A DNA stretch of 64,000 nucleotides from Diospyros lotus (lineage: Eukaryota > Streptophyta > Magnoliopsida > Ericales > Ebenaceae). The notes beneath the pieces are model-generated. The model was not told the origin of the DNA. It saw only the letters and a list, made by a program, of their open reading frames with translations, and searched no databases. The stretch is taken from positions 29,898,753 to 29,962,752 of the forward strand of contig NC_068349.1 of NCBI RefSeq assembly GCF_014633365.1, read 5' to 3'. How positions within the stretch are numbered: the stretch's first letter is position 1; each line of letters begins with the position of its first letter. The position numbers and the translations under genes are program-made. Shown here one piece after another: positions 33,692 to 45,286 of this stretch.

Positions 33692-34800
33692 TCGATCTAG
33701 AAGCCAATTAAAAGACGCTCAATTGTTCAAATCCTTCAGGTTAAAGGGAGAGGCTAATAAAGGTCTCCAAGGTAGTTGATAGTCTCCAAAAAAACCACAA
33801 AAAGAAAGCGCAAGAGCTAACTACAAATCTATAGAAGAGTGAGGAAAAGTGTTCAAGAAGCCACAACAAAAGACTGGGCCTCCCCTAAAGGTGAGAGAGT
33901 TTCTCGGGCTAACAAGAAAGATTGATCCCCCCATCAGAGGAGAGAGAATCTCCCAGACCAACAAGAAAGACTAGGCCCTCAAGCAAGACCCCCTTATTGA
34001 CTGTGTGTAGGCTTCATCAATCGAGTTAAGCTCCACAGCACCAACAAATAAATACTAAAATGAAACAACTATGGCCCGAATGAGATCGATTTACAATTGA
34101 AAATTGATATAGTTAACAAGTATCTAAAGTCCAATATTTAGGAAATCCTTAAGGATCACAAAAGATCTTTTTGTTCAGTCTCCCAAGAACTTAGTCTCTT
34201 GGAAACACTCAAAGGCCTTAGGAGACCTTTCTATCTAGCGTGCTAGGAACTCTCGAGTCAACTTCCCCCCACTATACCTCTCGCCCACTATAAAGCTTTT
34301 TGAAGGTAGCACAAGGAAGGTGTGCAAGCTCTTCAAAAGATGACATGTTTACTACAACGTATCATACTTCACGCCTCTTAGCCACAAACTTTCAAAACTT
34401 TGTGTCAACCCCTATGACTTCTTGGAGATAAGAGAAAATCTACCTTTCCCGGATGGCCCCCCAATTAGATGGTTTCTAGGAGACTTTCCCAGAGCCAACT
34501 CTGCATCGGAAGAATGAATTTGCAGTCCCAAAGCCTTATGCAGAAAGAGAATTCCACCAGAAAGAGAAATACCCAGAGAATGGAAAGTACTATCGCTAGA
34601 AAAGGTTGAGCCCTTCCCAAAAACCATCCTAGAAGGGCACAAGAAGTTGACAATCCATCCGCATTCGATGCTAGAGAGACAATGGATGTAAAGAAAATGA
34701 TAGAGAAAATTTTAGAACGAAAACGAATGGTACCAATCTCCAAGGATCAACATAAGAGGAAGATTCTCTTTACTTTAAAAAATTATGGATAAATCCCTTT
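33692..34800 (+). pseudogene. Leader and 5' part of Tat-like gag
   Basis: It starts GAATCGATCTAGAAGCC, the usual beginning downstream of this primer-binding site. Repeated AGGGGGC-poor, GGCC/CTAACAAGAAAGA words (33890-33980) follow. No long frame survives; stops occur in all plus frames. It ends at the insertion point of the minus-strand copia element (34801) and continues in register at 38327. Confidence 0.5.
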
Positions 34801-35549
34801 TGTTGATGTTCCATGTGAATCAATCACACACGGCCTAAACCAAGAGAAGTAACAAGAAACGATGCGAAATCGGAAGCCAAAACAGAAACGAAAAACCACA
34901 ACACAACGCACCCAAGAACAATAGATATACGTGTTCAGATTCAAAAGAATCTTACTCACGACAGGGGTTTCATCCCTAGTCAATCCACTAGAATATATGA
35001 TGGGTTTACAACTGATTACAATCAATTACAGAGGATTACACAACTATTTACAAGAATCAGATAAACCACTTACAGTATCAATAATCAACGAATAACCGAG
35101 TATAAGAGCTTCAAAGACAACAAGTCATTGATAGCACTCACAACATTCACATTTCTCTCTCGCACAATACAGTGACATCACAATGAAAGAGGCGATAGAA
35201 GAAACTAGGGTTATCTCTTACCAGATTGCTTCCTCTCACGCAATTCTTTGATTCTGTTCATGTACATTATGACCTAGAGCATCTCAATCTCTCCCCATTA
35301 TAGTGATACCCATAAGGGAGAATCAAACTTGGGGTTTCAAGATTAAAGAATGCCTCTGCTCAAGAATAATCTACACCATGTTTTCTCCCAAATGCAACTT
35401 TATATATATGTGTGCCAAAAGACACGACTAGGATTAATACACAAGAACAATAAAGCAAACTTGGGCTTGGGCTTTTAACACCAATGGCCCAATCCCAATA
35501 TATATATTTATTTAATTGGCCCAATACATTTTGAGTCACAAACCTAACA
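34801..35549 (-). repeat. 3' LTR of the non-autonomous copia element
   Basis: In plus orientation it reads TGTTGATGTTCC...CCTAACA and matches 37572-38326 throughout. On the element's own strand it begins TGTTAGG. A purine-rich GAGTCAATGTGGAATT lies directly before it on the minus strand and can serve as polypurine tract. Confidence 0.92.
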
Positions 35550-36306
35550 AATTCCACATTGACTCAAGAATGGATTGACAATGGACTTGATTAGAGACCC
35601 TGCAACTCTCCCAGTTTCATCGAGAGCACATTAAGCAATGACAAAGCTTACTCAAACTTTTAACTCGAGACAGACTCGACTAATACATGCCCCACTATGG
35701 ATAACAGAAACCTCTATCAAGACTTCTATGAACAAGGCATCAGGACTAACACTATGACTTTCATTAGACACGAAAATTTCCTAAGGTTCCGCCTTAAGAC
35801 TGACAAATTTCCACCTCAAGCTCTACATTATCAGTTTGTTCAGGTTCGTCTAATTCTACAAGACTAGGCACACATCAACTTTTGGACCTATATCAATTCT
35901 TCAAACTTAATTCTCTTTCCTGTTCAATATTCAAATACTTTCCACTCCTTAAACTTATCAAAATATTCACTTTTACTCCTAAGAAAGAATACCCAAATCT
36001 TTCCCAGAATGTTTATCAACAAAGAAAAAAAAAAATCAGGTCCTAGACAAAAATTAGAGACTTGGGGTAACCCCCACAACTAGAGAAAGCAACATGCCAA
36101 TAATGGGATTTACCCATACCACAGGCATCCATGGGATCCACCCATAACACAAGGCATCTATTAGGATTTACACAACCCATAACATAACACAGGATTCATA
36201 AAACGCTCTAGGTTACCAACCTAATCGAATCCAATCATGCCTAACGTGCTTAACTCTGACAACCCTCTTATAACCAATGTGCCCTAGCCTTTTTTCATGC
36301 CTAGAC
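35550..36306 (-). other. 3' internal region of the non-autonomous element, no pol
   Basis: Between the gag piece and the 3' LTR I find no coding domain in any frame. Short direct repeats occur on the plus strand near 36100-36190 (variants of CCATGGGAT and CCCATAACACA). A second tract-like word, AGGTGGAAATTTGT on the minus strand near 35810, may be an older LTR junction. Confidence 0.5.
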
Positions 36307-36630
36307 TCAAAAAATGGATAGCCCTACTAATAGACAGAGACTTAACCAATACTTTAATTTATTCCATACCTGCAATAATGTTGAGATCTCCACATTTACT
36401 TGATGTAAAACATTATCAGCCAAATTGAGGATTATCAAGGAATAAGCCATCTCATCCGTGTCCTGCCTTTCTTGGGCAGTCATGGAGAGTTGCTTATCCT
36501 TTTCCTCTTTTATTTCTATCAAGGCCTTTGAATAATGGTTCTGGACCAAGATCGCCTTCATATTCTTTTGCCACATATTGAAGTTGCCATGGCCATCAAA
36601 TTTCTCGAGTTTCACCTTGATTGGTGCCAT
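36307..36630 (-). pseudogene. copia gag fragment
   Basis: A start at 36630 opens 107 codons with the copia gag pattern: VKLEKFDGHGNFNMWQKNMK, ALIEIKEEK, 'ETDEMAYSLIILNLADNVLHQV'-like text and VWNKLKYW. From about residue 92 the family's KSLSxxRAIHFL-like continuation appears in a neighbouring frame, so a 1-base shift lies near 36350. After that the sequence to the 3' LTR shows no further gag, zinc knuckle, protease or pol. The gag of active relatives forms the RNA-packaging particle; this one is truncated to about a quarter. Confidence 0.8.
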
Positions 36631-37557
36631 ATTCTGTTTGGTCTTTTAATATCTTGCAAAGGAAAAATAAATACCCACCAACATACAGAATCCAAAACCA
36701 AATGCCAATAACACAGAATTTAAGAATGGAACCAGAATGTCGCAGGATAAACAACAAGATATCTAAACAAAAACTATAGCAAGCAAGGAGAACTCAGACC
36801 AACAGACATATGCCAACAGCAAGAATTTGAAATACACAAAGGCTCAGCAGTACCAATATTCACAACAAGAGAAATCGAACAGAGACAAAATTGCAATCAA
36901 GTCAAGAAAATGGACCAGGATTAAAACAGTACAAAGATCAGATTGCGATACTTCAAATACACCTAGCAATTACACACAATCAACCTCAATAGATCTAATT
37001 TCTTAGAAACAATAAAGTGATATATACTTACAACAGGAAGTAAAACACACTCTTATCAGCAATGAATCTTGCAATAAAGAAACGATAACAACAACAAATC
37101 AACAACAACAGTGAACAAATGAGAGAAATAATCCAATCCAGTACACTATAGATTAATGACTGTCTCTTCAAACCTATCTTGATTTCGATTTAAAAAAACT
37201 CAAGAACACAGTGAGGATTAGGGGAAAAACAAACATACTCATTGAAATCTTAACTCAAGTTCAAGAATCAACACGAAATCAAAAATACGAAACTACAGCC
37301 ACTGCAAATACCATAAACAAAAAACAACAAGAACCACAAGCAGAACAGGATATCAAAATCAATCCAATATATCTCACTGGACAGAAAAGACTTGGGGCAA
37401 AGAAAAAAGGATATTTACTTACTAAATTGAAAAACCGATTGCGGCCTCCGATCTTCCCCGAACGTTGCGGCCTTCTATTCTTTCGATAGCCTTCGATCCA
37501 CTTTCATGAGTTCTTGACTCTCCGATCTCAGCTCTTCTAATCTCGAAGCCAACTCCG

Positions 37558-37569
37558 GCTTTGATGCCA
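37558..37569 (-). promoter_or_regulatory. Primer-binding site of the non-autonomous element
   Basis: On the minus strand TGGCATCAAAGC lies two bases from the 5' LTR end. It differs from the Met-type TGGTATCAGAGC by two transitions. It fixes the minus orientation of the element. Confidence 0.85.
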
Positions 37570-37571
37570 CT

Positions 37572-38326
37572 TGTTGATGTTCCCTGCAAATCAATCACAC
37601 ACAGGCACACAGCCTAAACCAAGAGAAGTAACAAGAAACGATGCAAAATCGAAAGCCAAAATAGAAATGAAAAACCACAGCACAACGCACCCAAGAACAA
37701 GAGATATATGTGTTTAGATTCAAAAGAATCCTACTCACGGCAGGGGTTTCGCCCCTAGTCATTCCACTAGAATATACGATGGGTTTACAACTTGTTACAA
37801 TCAATTACAGAGGATTACATAGCTATCTACAAGAATCAGAAAAACCACTTACAGTATCAATAATCAGCAAATAACTGAGTACAAAAGCTTCAAAGACACA
37901 AGTCATTCACAGCACTCGCAACATTCGCATTCCTCTCTCGCACAATACAGTGAAATCACAATGAAAGAGGCGATACAAGAAACTAAGGTTATCTCATACC
38001 AGATTGCTTTCTCTCACGCAATTATTTGATTCTGTTCGTGTACATTGTGACCCAAAGCATCTCAATCTCTCCCCATTACAGTGATACCCACAAGGGAGAA
38101 TCAAACCTGGGGTTTCAAGATTAAAGAATGCCTTTGCTCGTGAATAATCTGCACCATGTTTTCCCCCAAATGCAACTTTATACATATGTGTGCCAAAGGA
38201 CACGACTGGGATTAATACACAAGAACAATAAAGCAAGCTTGGGCTTGGGCTTTTAACACCAATGGCCCAACCCAATATATATATTTATTTAACTGGCCCA
38301 ATACATTTTGAGTCACAAACCTAACA
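37572..38326 (-). repeat. 5' LTR of the non-autonomous copia element
   Basis: Same LTR as 34801-35549. In the element's direction it runs from 38326 (TGTTAGG) to 37572 (CATCAACA). It contains an 'acacacaggcacacagcc' insertion absent from the partner. Confidence 0.92.
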
Positions 38327-39080
38327 CCTTCCTTCTAAATTTAAGAGGCCCTAACTTACTACTTTGGAAAAAGTAATCCCCTCAATCACATTCAAAACTA
38401 TGAGTCTATGATGTTACTACATGGTTAGAAGATGCCATCATGTGTCGAGCTTTCTCTTTGACTTTAATTGGTTATGCGCGCACATGGTTTAATAGCTTGG
38501 CGAAAAATTTTATCTCATCTTTCAAGCAACTGAGAAGAAAGTTCATTAATACGTTTATTATCGACATCCAAAGAAAGAAAGATGCTACATGCTTAGCATC
38601 TAACAAAGTGGTAAGGAAACTCTCAAACAATATGTCAAACAGTTCAAAAATACAACCCTGGAGATTCAAGATTTGTACTTGGGTGTGGTAGTTCTTGCAA
38701 TGCTGTAAGGTTAAAGTCGATACTATTGCAAGAATCCCTCACTCTAGAACAACCCACATCTTGAGCCAACTTGTTTTTTTAAACCACTAAATATGTTTTA
38801 CAAGTTAAGGTAATGAAGACAGTTGAAGGAAAATAAGAAAAGGACAAAAAGAGAAAAGAAAGATATTTTGATGCAAGGACAAATAAGAGGGAAGAAAGAT
38901 CTAAATAGACTAATGACCCTCCTAGGCTCCAATTTAGAAATTATACTCTACTCACATAGCCACTATCTTATATATTAACAACTCTCAAAGGACTAGGACA
39001 ATGAGAGTATAAAAAGGACTAAAATCTCGGTAAACAAGCAAACCTAACATTGGAAGAAAAAAATGTGCAAAAACGAGCTA
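38327..39080 (+). pseudogene. Tat-like gag, second part
   Basis: The best open piece (38440-38691) reads MCRAFSLTLIGYARTWFNSL, then NFISSFKQLRRKFINTFI, the retrotransposon gag core, with the last third in a shifted frame. Downstream a neighbouring frame gives KQYVKQFKN-like, LEIQDLYLGV-like and, near 38930, RNYTLLT pieces typical of the C-terminal half of this gag. Stops and frameshifts are frequent. It continues the block that ends at 34800. Homology fades near 39080. Confidence 0.8.
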
Positions 39081-40900
39081 GGGTTTGTCGAGAAGAATAA
39101 AAAGATAGATGGAAAAACCTAAAATCGAAAGTGCAAATGCATAAGATTGAATACTCTAGGGCCTATCATCCCCAAAAACTTAGAATTAGAAGTTCAAAAT
39201 GCGTGAGACCGAGTCAAAAGTTGAGAGTTCCAAAACATAAGAATAATCTAGGAATCAACATCTATCATAAAACTGGCATCAGAAACAAAAAAAAAAAAAA
39301 AAAAGATGCAAGAATGATAGAGGAAAATTCTAATATCAGAAGCGTAAAATATGTAAAATTAGATTAAAAATTAAAATTGTAAAAGCGTGAGAATTCAAGA
39401 CAATATGGAGATTTCGAATGAGAGTAAAGATAATTATCTAACCAATGAGAAGGTCATTGCTAAAACACAATAGAAATCAATTGTTGTTGCGAGTCAGTGT
39501 GGAGACCCTCTTTTTAGAAAACTCAATCTTGCAATCATTAATAAAAAACTCAAACCTACAATTGTTATTCATTACGGGATCTTCGCCTTTAGAATTACTA
39601 CTCATTTTAAGTCTTTGGGATTTGATTTAGATTTGACCACACTTTAGTTAAGCCATTAAGATTGAATTCTATAATGGCTCGTTTGTTTGTTCTAGCCCAC
39701 TTTAGTTGTTAAGAAATGGAGATTTTGTTTATTTTTACTATGATTAAGGAATTCAAGACAATATGGAGATTTCGAATGGGAGCAATAATGTGGTGTGATT
39801 GGTTTAAAGATTCATTTGTTGATATTTCTACAACTCAATGATAAGATACAATATATTGTTCTTAAATTTACCTCATAAAATAATTTTATTTATTAACAAA
39901 GGCCATAATTGTAATTTTGTCCTATTATTATACAATTATTTTTCCTTCCTTCATTCCTCTGTAATACTATATTACTCTTATAAATCCAAAGTAACAATCT
40001 TTAACCTTTTTTATCTTTTAATTACTCTTTTGTCCCTACCCCACCCCTCTTAAGCAAAATCCAAAAAAGATGACTTTATTATAGTTTTCAAAATTTTCTT
40101 TGTTTTTGCTACTTTTGATATCAGAAGATTTGATAATTTCAAAAAAAAAAAAAAAAAATTACCCTTTTCATGTAACTTTTAGTTTGTTGTTATTTATAAA
40201 AAAAAAAACTTTTAATCTGTTTAATAACATATTTTATACTCAAGTTTTAGTAAATTTTTTCTTATACCTGTGTCAAATAACATAAGATTTGTCCAACATA
40301 CACAAATTGAAAGAAAGTGTGGGCCCTAGAAAAGGTGGGTGGAGCCCACACACCAATCTCCTCTCAAACTCACGTTGCCGAGGACAACATAACAATACCC
40401 TAAATTTTAGACACACTATATAATATATTAATGTCGGATTGTCACTCTTAAACGTTTAAGGCACATTTCCGTAACCAAATAAACTAACTATGTCTTGGAG
40501 GTGCAGCTGGAATGAAAATAGATAAAATAGAAATGTACGAGGAAGGATTAATGAAACAAGTGAAAATGAGTAAAAATACTTCTCATTCAATCTCCTTTTA
40601 AAGCCTTATTTTTTGTAACTCATGGTGTGAAAGCGAATGGATGGTATAAAAATAAATAAAAAAAATTAATTTTATATAATTATATTGTTATCTTTAATGG
40701 GTTTTAGAAATTATTATTTTTTTTTGTTTAATCACACTTTTATCTTTTCATTAAGAGGATATAATGGTAAATTTACTATGTAATATCTTTTCATTTCATC
40801 TATTGCTCTATCAAGTAAGGAAAAATATTTTACATTATTTTCTATTTCATACTAAAAGAAAATATTTTTCAATTCCATTTTAATCCTTAGATTCTATGTT
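39081..40900. other. Non-coding stretch with a 30-bp direct repeat
   Basis: AATTCAAGACAATATGGAGA plus the following TTTCGAATG occurs at about 39394 and again at about 39751, 357 bp apart, with one difference just after. A15 to A18 runs lie at 39283, 40140 and 40200. No frame or domain is supported. Confidence 0.55.
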
Positions 40901-40904
40901 GAGT

Positions 40905-41970
40905 GAATACGGATGCAATATAAAACAAAAATGTGAAAACGATATTTTTCAAAAAATGAGAAATAGAAATGCCGAGAAAATGTGTAAATAGAAAAAATAT
41001 AAGGGTTATTTTATAAATATAATTTTTAATATAAAAAATAGTTATTTAACCAAACATAAACATAAATTTCATCATTCATTCAAATAAACATAAATACAAA
41101 ATTTTATTATTATTCATAAATCATGACTTAATAATTAAAAACAAACAATAAATTCAAAGGAAGAAAATAATTAAATATAATATAATTTATGAAAGTTACT
41201 CCACTTTATCATTATTCTCTTTCTCTATATATAGATATACACAAACATATATTTATAGATTTACAGTTATTTATGTACATGCATTCATGGTCACAACTAT
41301 ATACATACATTCACAGAATGCATATACATAACATATTCAAGAATATATACACATACGATCTGAAGATAAACAGTTGCTAGTCGTTGCTTGTCGATTGAAG
41401 AGCTTAAAGTTGCAGTCATCGATCAAAGATAGACATAATGACAAAACCATGGCAAGATCGAGAAAATGAAAAGACTAATGGTGTCGAACGAAACAACAGA
41501 ATAGCAAAACCACAACGAGATTGAGAGAATGGAAAGACAACGACGACGACGAGATCAAGAAAATTGAAGAATGACAACATTGAACAAAATAATGGAATTG
41601 CAAACGAGATCAAGAAGATGAAATGGTGATGACGGTGGGCAAAGGGAATTTAGGAGCTTTTAGTTTTTCCTAAAATGAAAAAGGAAGAATAAATTAGGGC
41701 TAAAAGTTTTCAATTAGAGACGAAGTTGCTTTTGTCTCTAACGTGGTTGTTGAGACAAAAGAGATAGAATTACTTCCATTTCTAACATGTTCGCGGAACA
41801 AAATAAGTATTTTTAATATTACAAAATAATCTTGAAATATTATTAAAATTAAGAAAATGACCTAATTTTTTTTTTTAATATTTCTTGACATTTTAAGAAG
41901 AAATACGTTTTTAAAAACACTGAAACAATACCGTTTCGATATTTTTGTGCCTTAGAGGCTTAGACTAAAT
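40905..41970. mobile_element. Second copy of the long-arm DNA-transposon-like repeat
   Basis: 40905-41110 aligns with 27520-27740 (ACATAAACATAAATT..CATTCATTCAA) and 41800-41970 with 27790-27970 (TTTTTAATATTACAAAATAA, then GAAACAATACCG). Between them lie 0.7 kb with GATCAAGAA, GACGACGACGAG and TCTCTAACGTGGTTG words that parallel the gene-like filler of the first copy's right arm. No opposite arm follows, so this is a single-arm fragment. Confidence 0.4.
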
Positions 41971-43047
41971 AAATTTTAACTCAAAAAATTCATCATGAAG
42001 TTTCAAAAGATATTTTAACTTATAAAAAACTATCATACCTAGTAGAAGTGCAAGGAAGTTATGTTTCAGCCTCATTGTTACTGCAAACAAGCTGGACTAA
42101 AAGACAAGACCAGCCCACAGAAGGCTGAGTTCCAAGTTCATTTGTTAAAGAAATTTGTTAATTTTAAATTAACATTAAAACTTAACTTTATAAATTAAAT
42201 ATTTTGTTAGTATCATACTTGAACTTGAGGTTGACTCATCTAATATTAGACGCCACTTTTAATAAGATCTATATTTAAAGTCATTTTAATTTTAATTTCA
42301 GACTCATTTATATTGAATACGTAAAATTAGTGTATTTTGATATATATATATATATATAAAAATTTTGAATAATATAAATAGTATGACAAAATTAAAATTA
42401 AGTCAATAAATAAGTCTATAAACGAGTTTATTCACAAATTTAAATGAGTCGAACTAACAACTAAATTAGTCTTATTTATTTATCTAAATAAATGAGCTTA
42501 AATAAGTCTATATTAATGGACGGCTTCTTATATGATAGATTTTACTTATATGTGTAAACACTAACACTAACAAATAACAATAACATCCCGTTATATGAAT
42601 TTTTTTAGATCTTTTATCATTTATCTAGAATTCATGCACGAACGATAAAGTAACACATACAATTGACAATGAAAGGATTCTTCACTCCTAAGTAATTAAT
42701 AAGATCACTTTACCAACTCGAATGTTGGGGCATCTCATTCACTCCACCAACAAACGTAAATGCAATTTTATTCAATCTTCTTAATTAATTAGGTTAGGTT
42801 GGCACAAATTATTTACAAGAATGATGAAGTTTTATATGAATTTGATATATATATCCTTGAGGAAAGGGAACAAACGAGCAAAGCAAAAGGTAAAAGAAAT
42901 TCTTCATTCCATTCTACTGCTCTTCACTCCAAGTTCAGACACCCCCAGTGCATAAGATCATGGCAATTTATGCTGGAACTTTAGCAACTAAACATCCCAA
43001 CTAGAAATCAGCAGCATTCATGGCTGCTACTATTACAAACAAAAAGC
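41971..43047. other. AT-rich spacer
   Basis: (TA)n near 42339-42358. Composition becomes more balanced from about 42890, which may mark the edge of a formerly transcribed region. No gene is supported. Confidence 0.5.
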
Positions 43048-43401
43048 ATGCATGCCAAGCCACATATTTACCTTGAAACATCTGCCTCATTGCCTGGCTA
43101 TTCATTCATACCATCCACACACTATGCCGCTGCTTCATTGAATTATACTACAGGAGCAATCCTACTAGGTGGCTGTGTGGATTATATCTCTCCACATGTC
43201 TCGTCTATTGGAATCCAAGGTTTATATTCTTCTGCTGGGCATTGTGTGTATCCCATGCATGTCAATGCCATGTGTTACCATTTCTCATTCATTTCGTTCC
43301 TACTCTATCCATCCATATATCGCAATCGTACGTGCAAGGTAAAAAACAAATCGTGGGTTGGGCACGACTACTCAACAGAGTATAATCCATTGCAACATTA
43401 A
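43048..43401 (+). other. Unrecognised 117-codon open frame
   Basis: An ATG opens 117 codons rich in Ser, Tyr, His, Gly and Ala in the first two thirds (for example THYAAASLNYTTGAILLGGC). It lies in a 0.5-kb island of higher G+C than its flanks. I recognise no domain. A minus-strand gene tail or a transcribed non-coding region is as likely, because the opposite strand also has a short protein-like run with stops. Nothing around it supports translation. Confidence 0.15.
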
Positions 43402-44475
43402 TATCCCTTGGAGGCATACAAGTTAACGGATAAAACATCCCTACTCTTCCACTATCCCTTGCACAATTCTTATTTTCTTTGAATTTCTATATAAAAATGT
43501 TACTTCTGGGGTCTCCCAGTGATTCAGCCCAATGATGGGCAATTCTCTGTTGATTCATCTCAAATGTTATAATTAGTATTTCTCTATTGATCTCAGGATT
43601 AGCTGCCCTCGTTCTATGAGCAGTTTCTTTGTACTGTTGTCTAATATTTGGGAAAACATCAATTTGATATCCAATAATCCATGACAACTCTATGTCAGGC
43701 TATGAAAAGAGACACAGACTCAAAGAGAAAAAAGAAGCGCCGTTACATCCAGTTATCTTCGAAACCAAAGTACTCGTAAAATTTATCAGTTCCTAGTTTA
43801 GTATTTCTATCTTTGCAGTGGACGAAGTGGAGTGCAAACTTTCAGATCTCGACTTCTAACTTCCTACCTACCATTGTTCTAATGGAAATCTTGCTTCTAT
43901 TAGAAGTTCATGAGATACCTTGCAAACAATCAATCATACACCAGGTCTTCCTACCTACCGTTAGAAATCTAATGTAATGTTGCTTCTAGTTTAAGTTTAT
44001 GAGACAGCTCCTCAAATAAGCAATCCTACTCCAAACTAGGCCCTTTCCAAAAATTATCTACTCTTAATCTTCGAGACATTGTCCGCAATAGTGTAAACCC
44101 AAGCAGGAGGAAGCATGACAGCATATGAACCATGATGTTCCAATGAATGTCAATCGAAAAATTTCAGCTTATATATACAAAAATATCTATTCAAAATAAC
44201 TGACAGCAGTTCTGATTTACATGCTCTGCTCCTATAGAAACAGAAAAACTATATATGCTCTCATCATGGTTCAGTTTATCAGGCTATAAAGGTATATTAA
44301 CATTTGTATTAGTACTACTAATAGTAACACTTTAACCTTCTCGAAATGCACCAGGCTCAACTACTAGCTGCCACCACCACTGTCAGAGACTATCTCATGA
44401 AGTGAACAGAAGTATTACTGGATCAAGAAAATCAAAGGGCTCCACAAACTTACAGGATGAAATCTTCAGCTTTAG
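43402..44475. other. Spacer including the likely 3' UTR of the bZIP gene
   Basis: The last 300-400 bp before 44475 would be the 3' UTR of the minus-strand bZIP gene, but no clear AATAAA on that strand fixes its end. A short imperfect duplication exists around 43850-43990 ('ttcctacctacc' and 'gcttctagt' words recur). Confidence 0.35.
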
Positions 44476-45255
44476 TTATTCAGCTTGAGATGTGGATGCC
44501 ACCCCGGTCTCCACTGCATCAATGGCGTATCCTTCGCTACTCACTACATCAGTTGCACTAGCTCGGCAATCAATAACCGCAGGCTGACAGTTTTCTGCCC
44601 AAGAAACCACTGCCTTCCCGCTTCCACAGACACTACTAGCTGGTACTGATGTACCCGAGGGTGGACAGAAGCACAACCTTTCAGCGTCGCACTGTAAGCT
44701 CATTCCACTACCATTAGGCTGCAGCTCACAATCGCCTTCTTTGAAACTAGAGTTAACATTACACTGTTTTTGGAAGGGAAACACAACCAATTCGTCGTCA
44801 ATCTTTGCCCTAAGATCCAGCAACAGACCTCTAAGCCTCAGAACCTCATCTTCAAGAATTGGTTGCCTCTGTAATTTACTAACTAGTTGCTGGTTCAAGA
44901 GTCTCAATTTCTTAACTTCCTCTTCCAAGTAAGCAGTGTGCGCCTTCTTCTTTTCCCGATACTTGCGGACCGCTTCTCTGTTCCCTGAAGGCCTCCGGCG
45001 CTTAGCCACGGATTGTTCTTCACCTTGTGGTGCATCATCATCATCATGGGGCGTAAGAACTTGGGTGTGGGTGTGGTAGCATGTGTGCGTGTGCGACGCA
45101 TCAGGGCCGGGAGGATTGCAAGTGTGAGTGTGAGTACATGTTCTAGTGTTCTTCAAGAATTCGCCGAGAAATGAATCTACCGGAGCTGACGATGTCTGAT
45201 TACTAACTGATGTATCAGGGTTTGATAGCAATCCGTGGCCTGAAACCTCTTCCAT
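44476..45255 (-). CDS. bZIP19/23-like: Group F bZIP transcription factor, zinc-deficiency response type
   Basis: The 259-residue protein is complete in one exon, close to the 228-261 residues of Arabidopsis group F members. Residues 40-64 form the Cys/His zinc-sensor motif (CTHTHTC, HTHTCYHTHT). The basic region at 85-104 has NREAVRKYREKKK with N92 and R100 in the N-x7-R spacing. The zipper starts at L110 with heptads L110, L117, L124, then V138 and L145. The C-terminal part is low in structure and has several Cys. In Arabidopsis, bZIP19 and bZIP23 bind the RTGTCGACAY element as dimers and switch on ZIP transporters and nicotianamine synthase under zinc shortage; zinc binding to the sensor motif turns them off. 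The intact motif favours that role over the salt-stress paralogue bZIP24, whose motif is reduced. The start is the first ATG after a probable 5'-UTR intron. No break is seen. Confidence 0.95.
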   Translation of the reverse strand: MEEVSGHGLLSNPDTSVSNQTSSAPVDSFLGEFLKNTRTCTHTHTCNPPGPDASHTHTCYHTHTQVLTPHDDDDAPQGEEQSVAKRRRPSGNREAVRKYREKKKAHTAYLEEEVKKLRLLNQQLVSKLQRQPILEDEVLRLRGLLLDLRAKIDDELVVFPFQKQCNVNSSFKEGDCELQPNGSGMSLQCDAERLCFCPPSGTSVPASSVCGSGKAVVSWAENCQPAVIDCRASATDVVSSEGYAIDAVETGVASTSQAE

Positions 45256-45286
45256 ATTTCTTCCGGTTCTCCAAATGAAAATCTAC

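Larger units (their letters stand above)
34801..38326 (-). mobile_element. Non-autonomous Ty1/copia element, 3.5 kb, gag start only
   Basis: Two LTRs of 749 and 755 bp (about 8% different by eye) enclose 2022 bp. On the minus strand the order is LTR, primer-binding site, leader, gag, 0.75 kb without pol, LTR. Flanks CCTTT (34796-34800) and CCTTC (38327-38331) are a 5-bp target duplication with one change. The host Tat-like gag reads on across the site. With both LTRs, a PBS and a target duplication but no enzymes, it must have moved with enzymes supplied by another element. Confidence 0.9.
31704..39080 (+). mobile_element. Tat-like Ty3/gypsy remnant, 3'-truncated, split by a copia insertion
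   Basis: A roughly 2-kb LTR with a triplicated segment is followed at 33673-33690 by a decayed primer-binding region, then by gag sequence in two blocks, 33692-34800 and 38327-39080, that were joined before the 34801-38326 element inserted. The gag type (MCRAFSLTL..ARTWFNSL) and the CATCATCTATGAGA junction resemble the Tat/Athila group, whose elements often have TGGCGCCGTCTGTGGG there. No pol is left. The LTR start is set where the first tandem copy begins and may lie further left. Confidence 0.7.
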
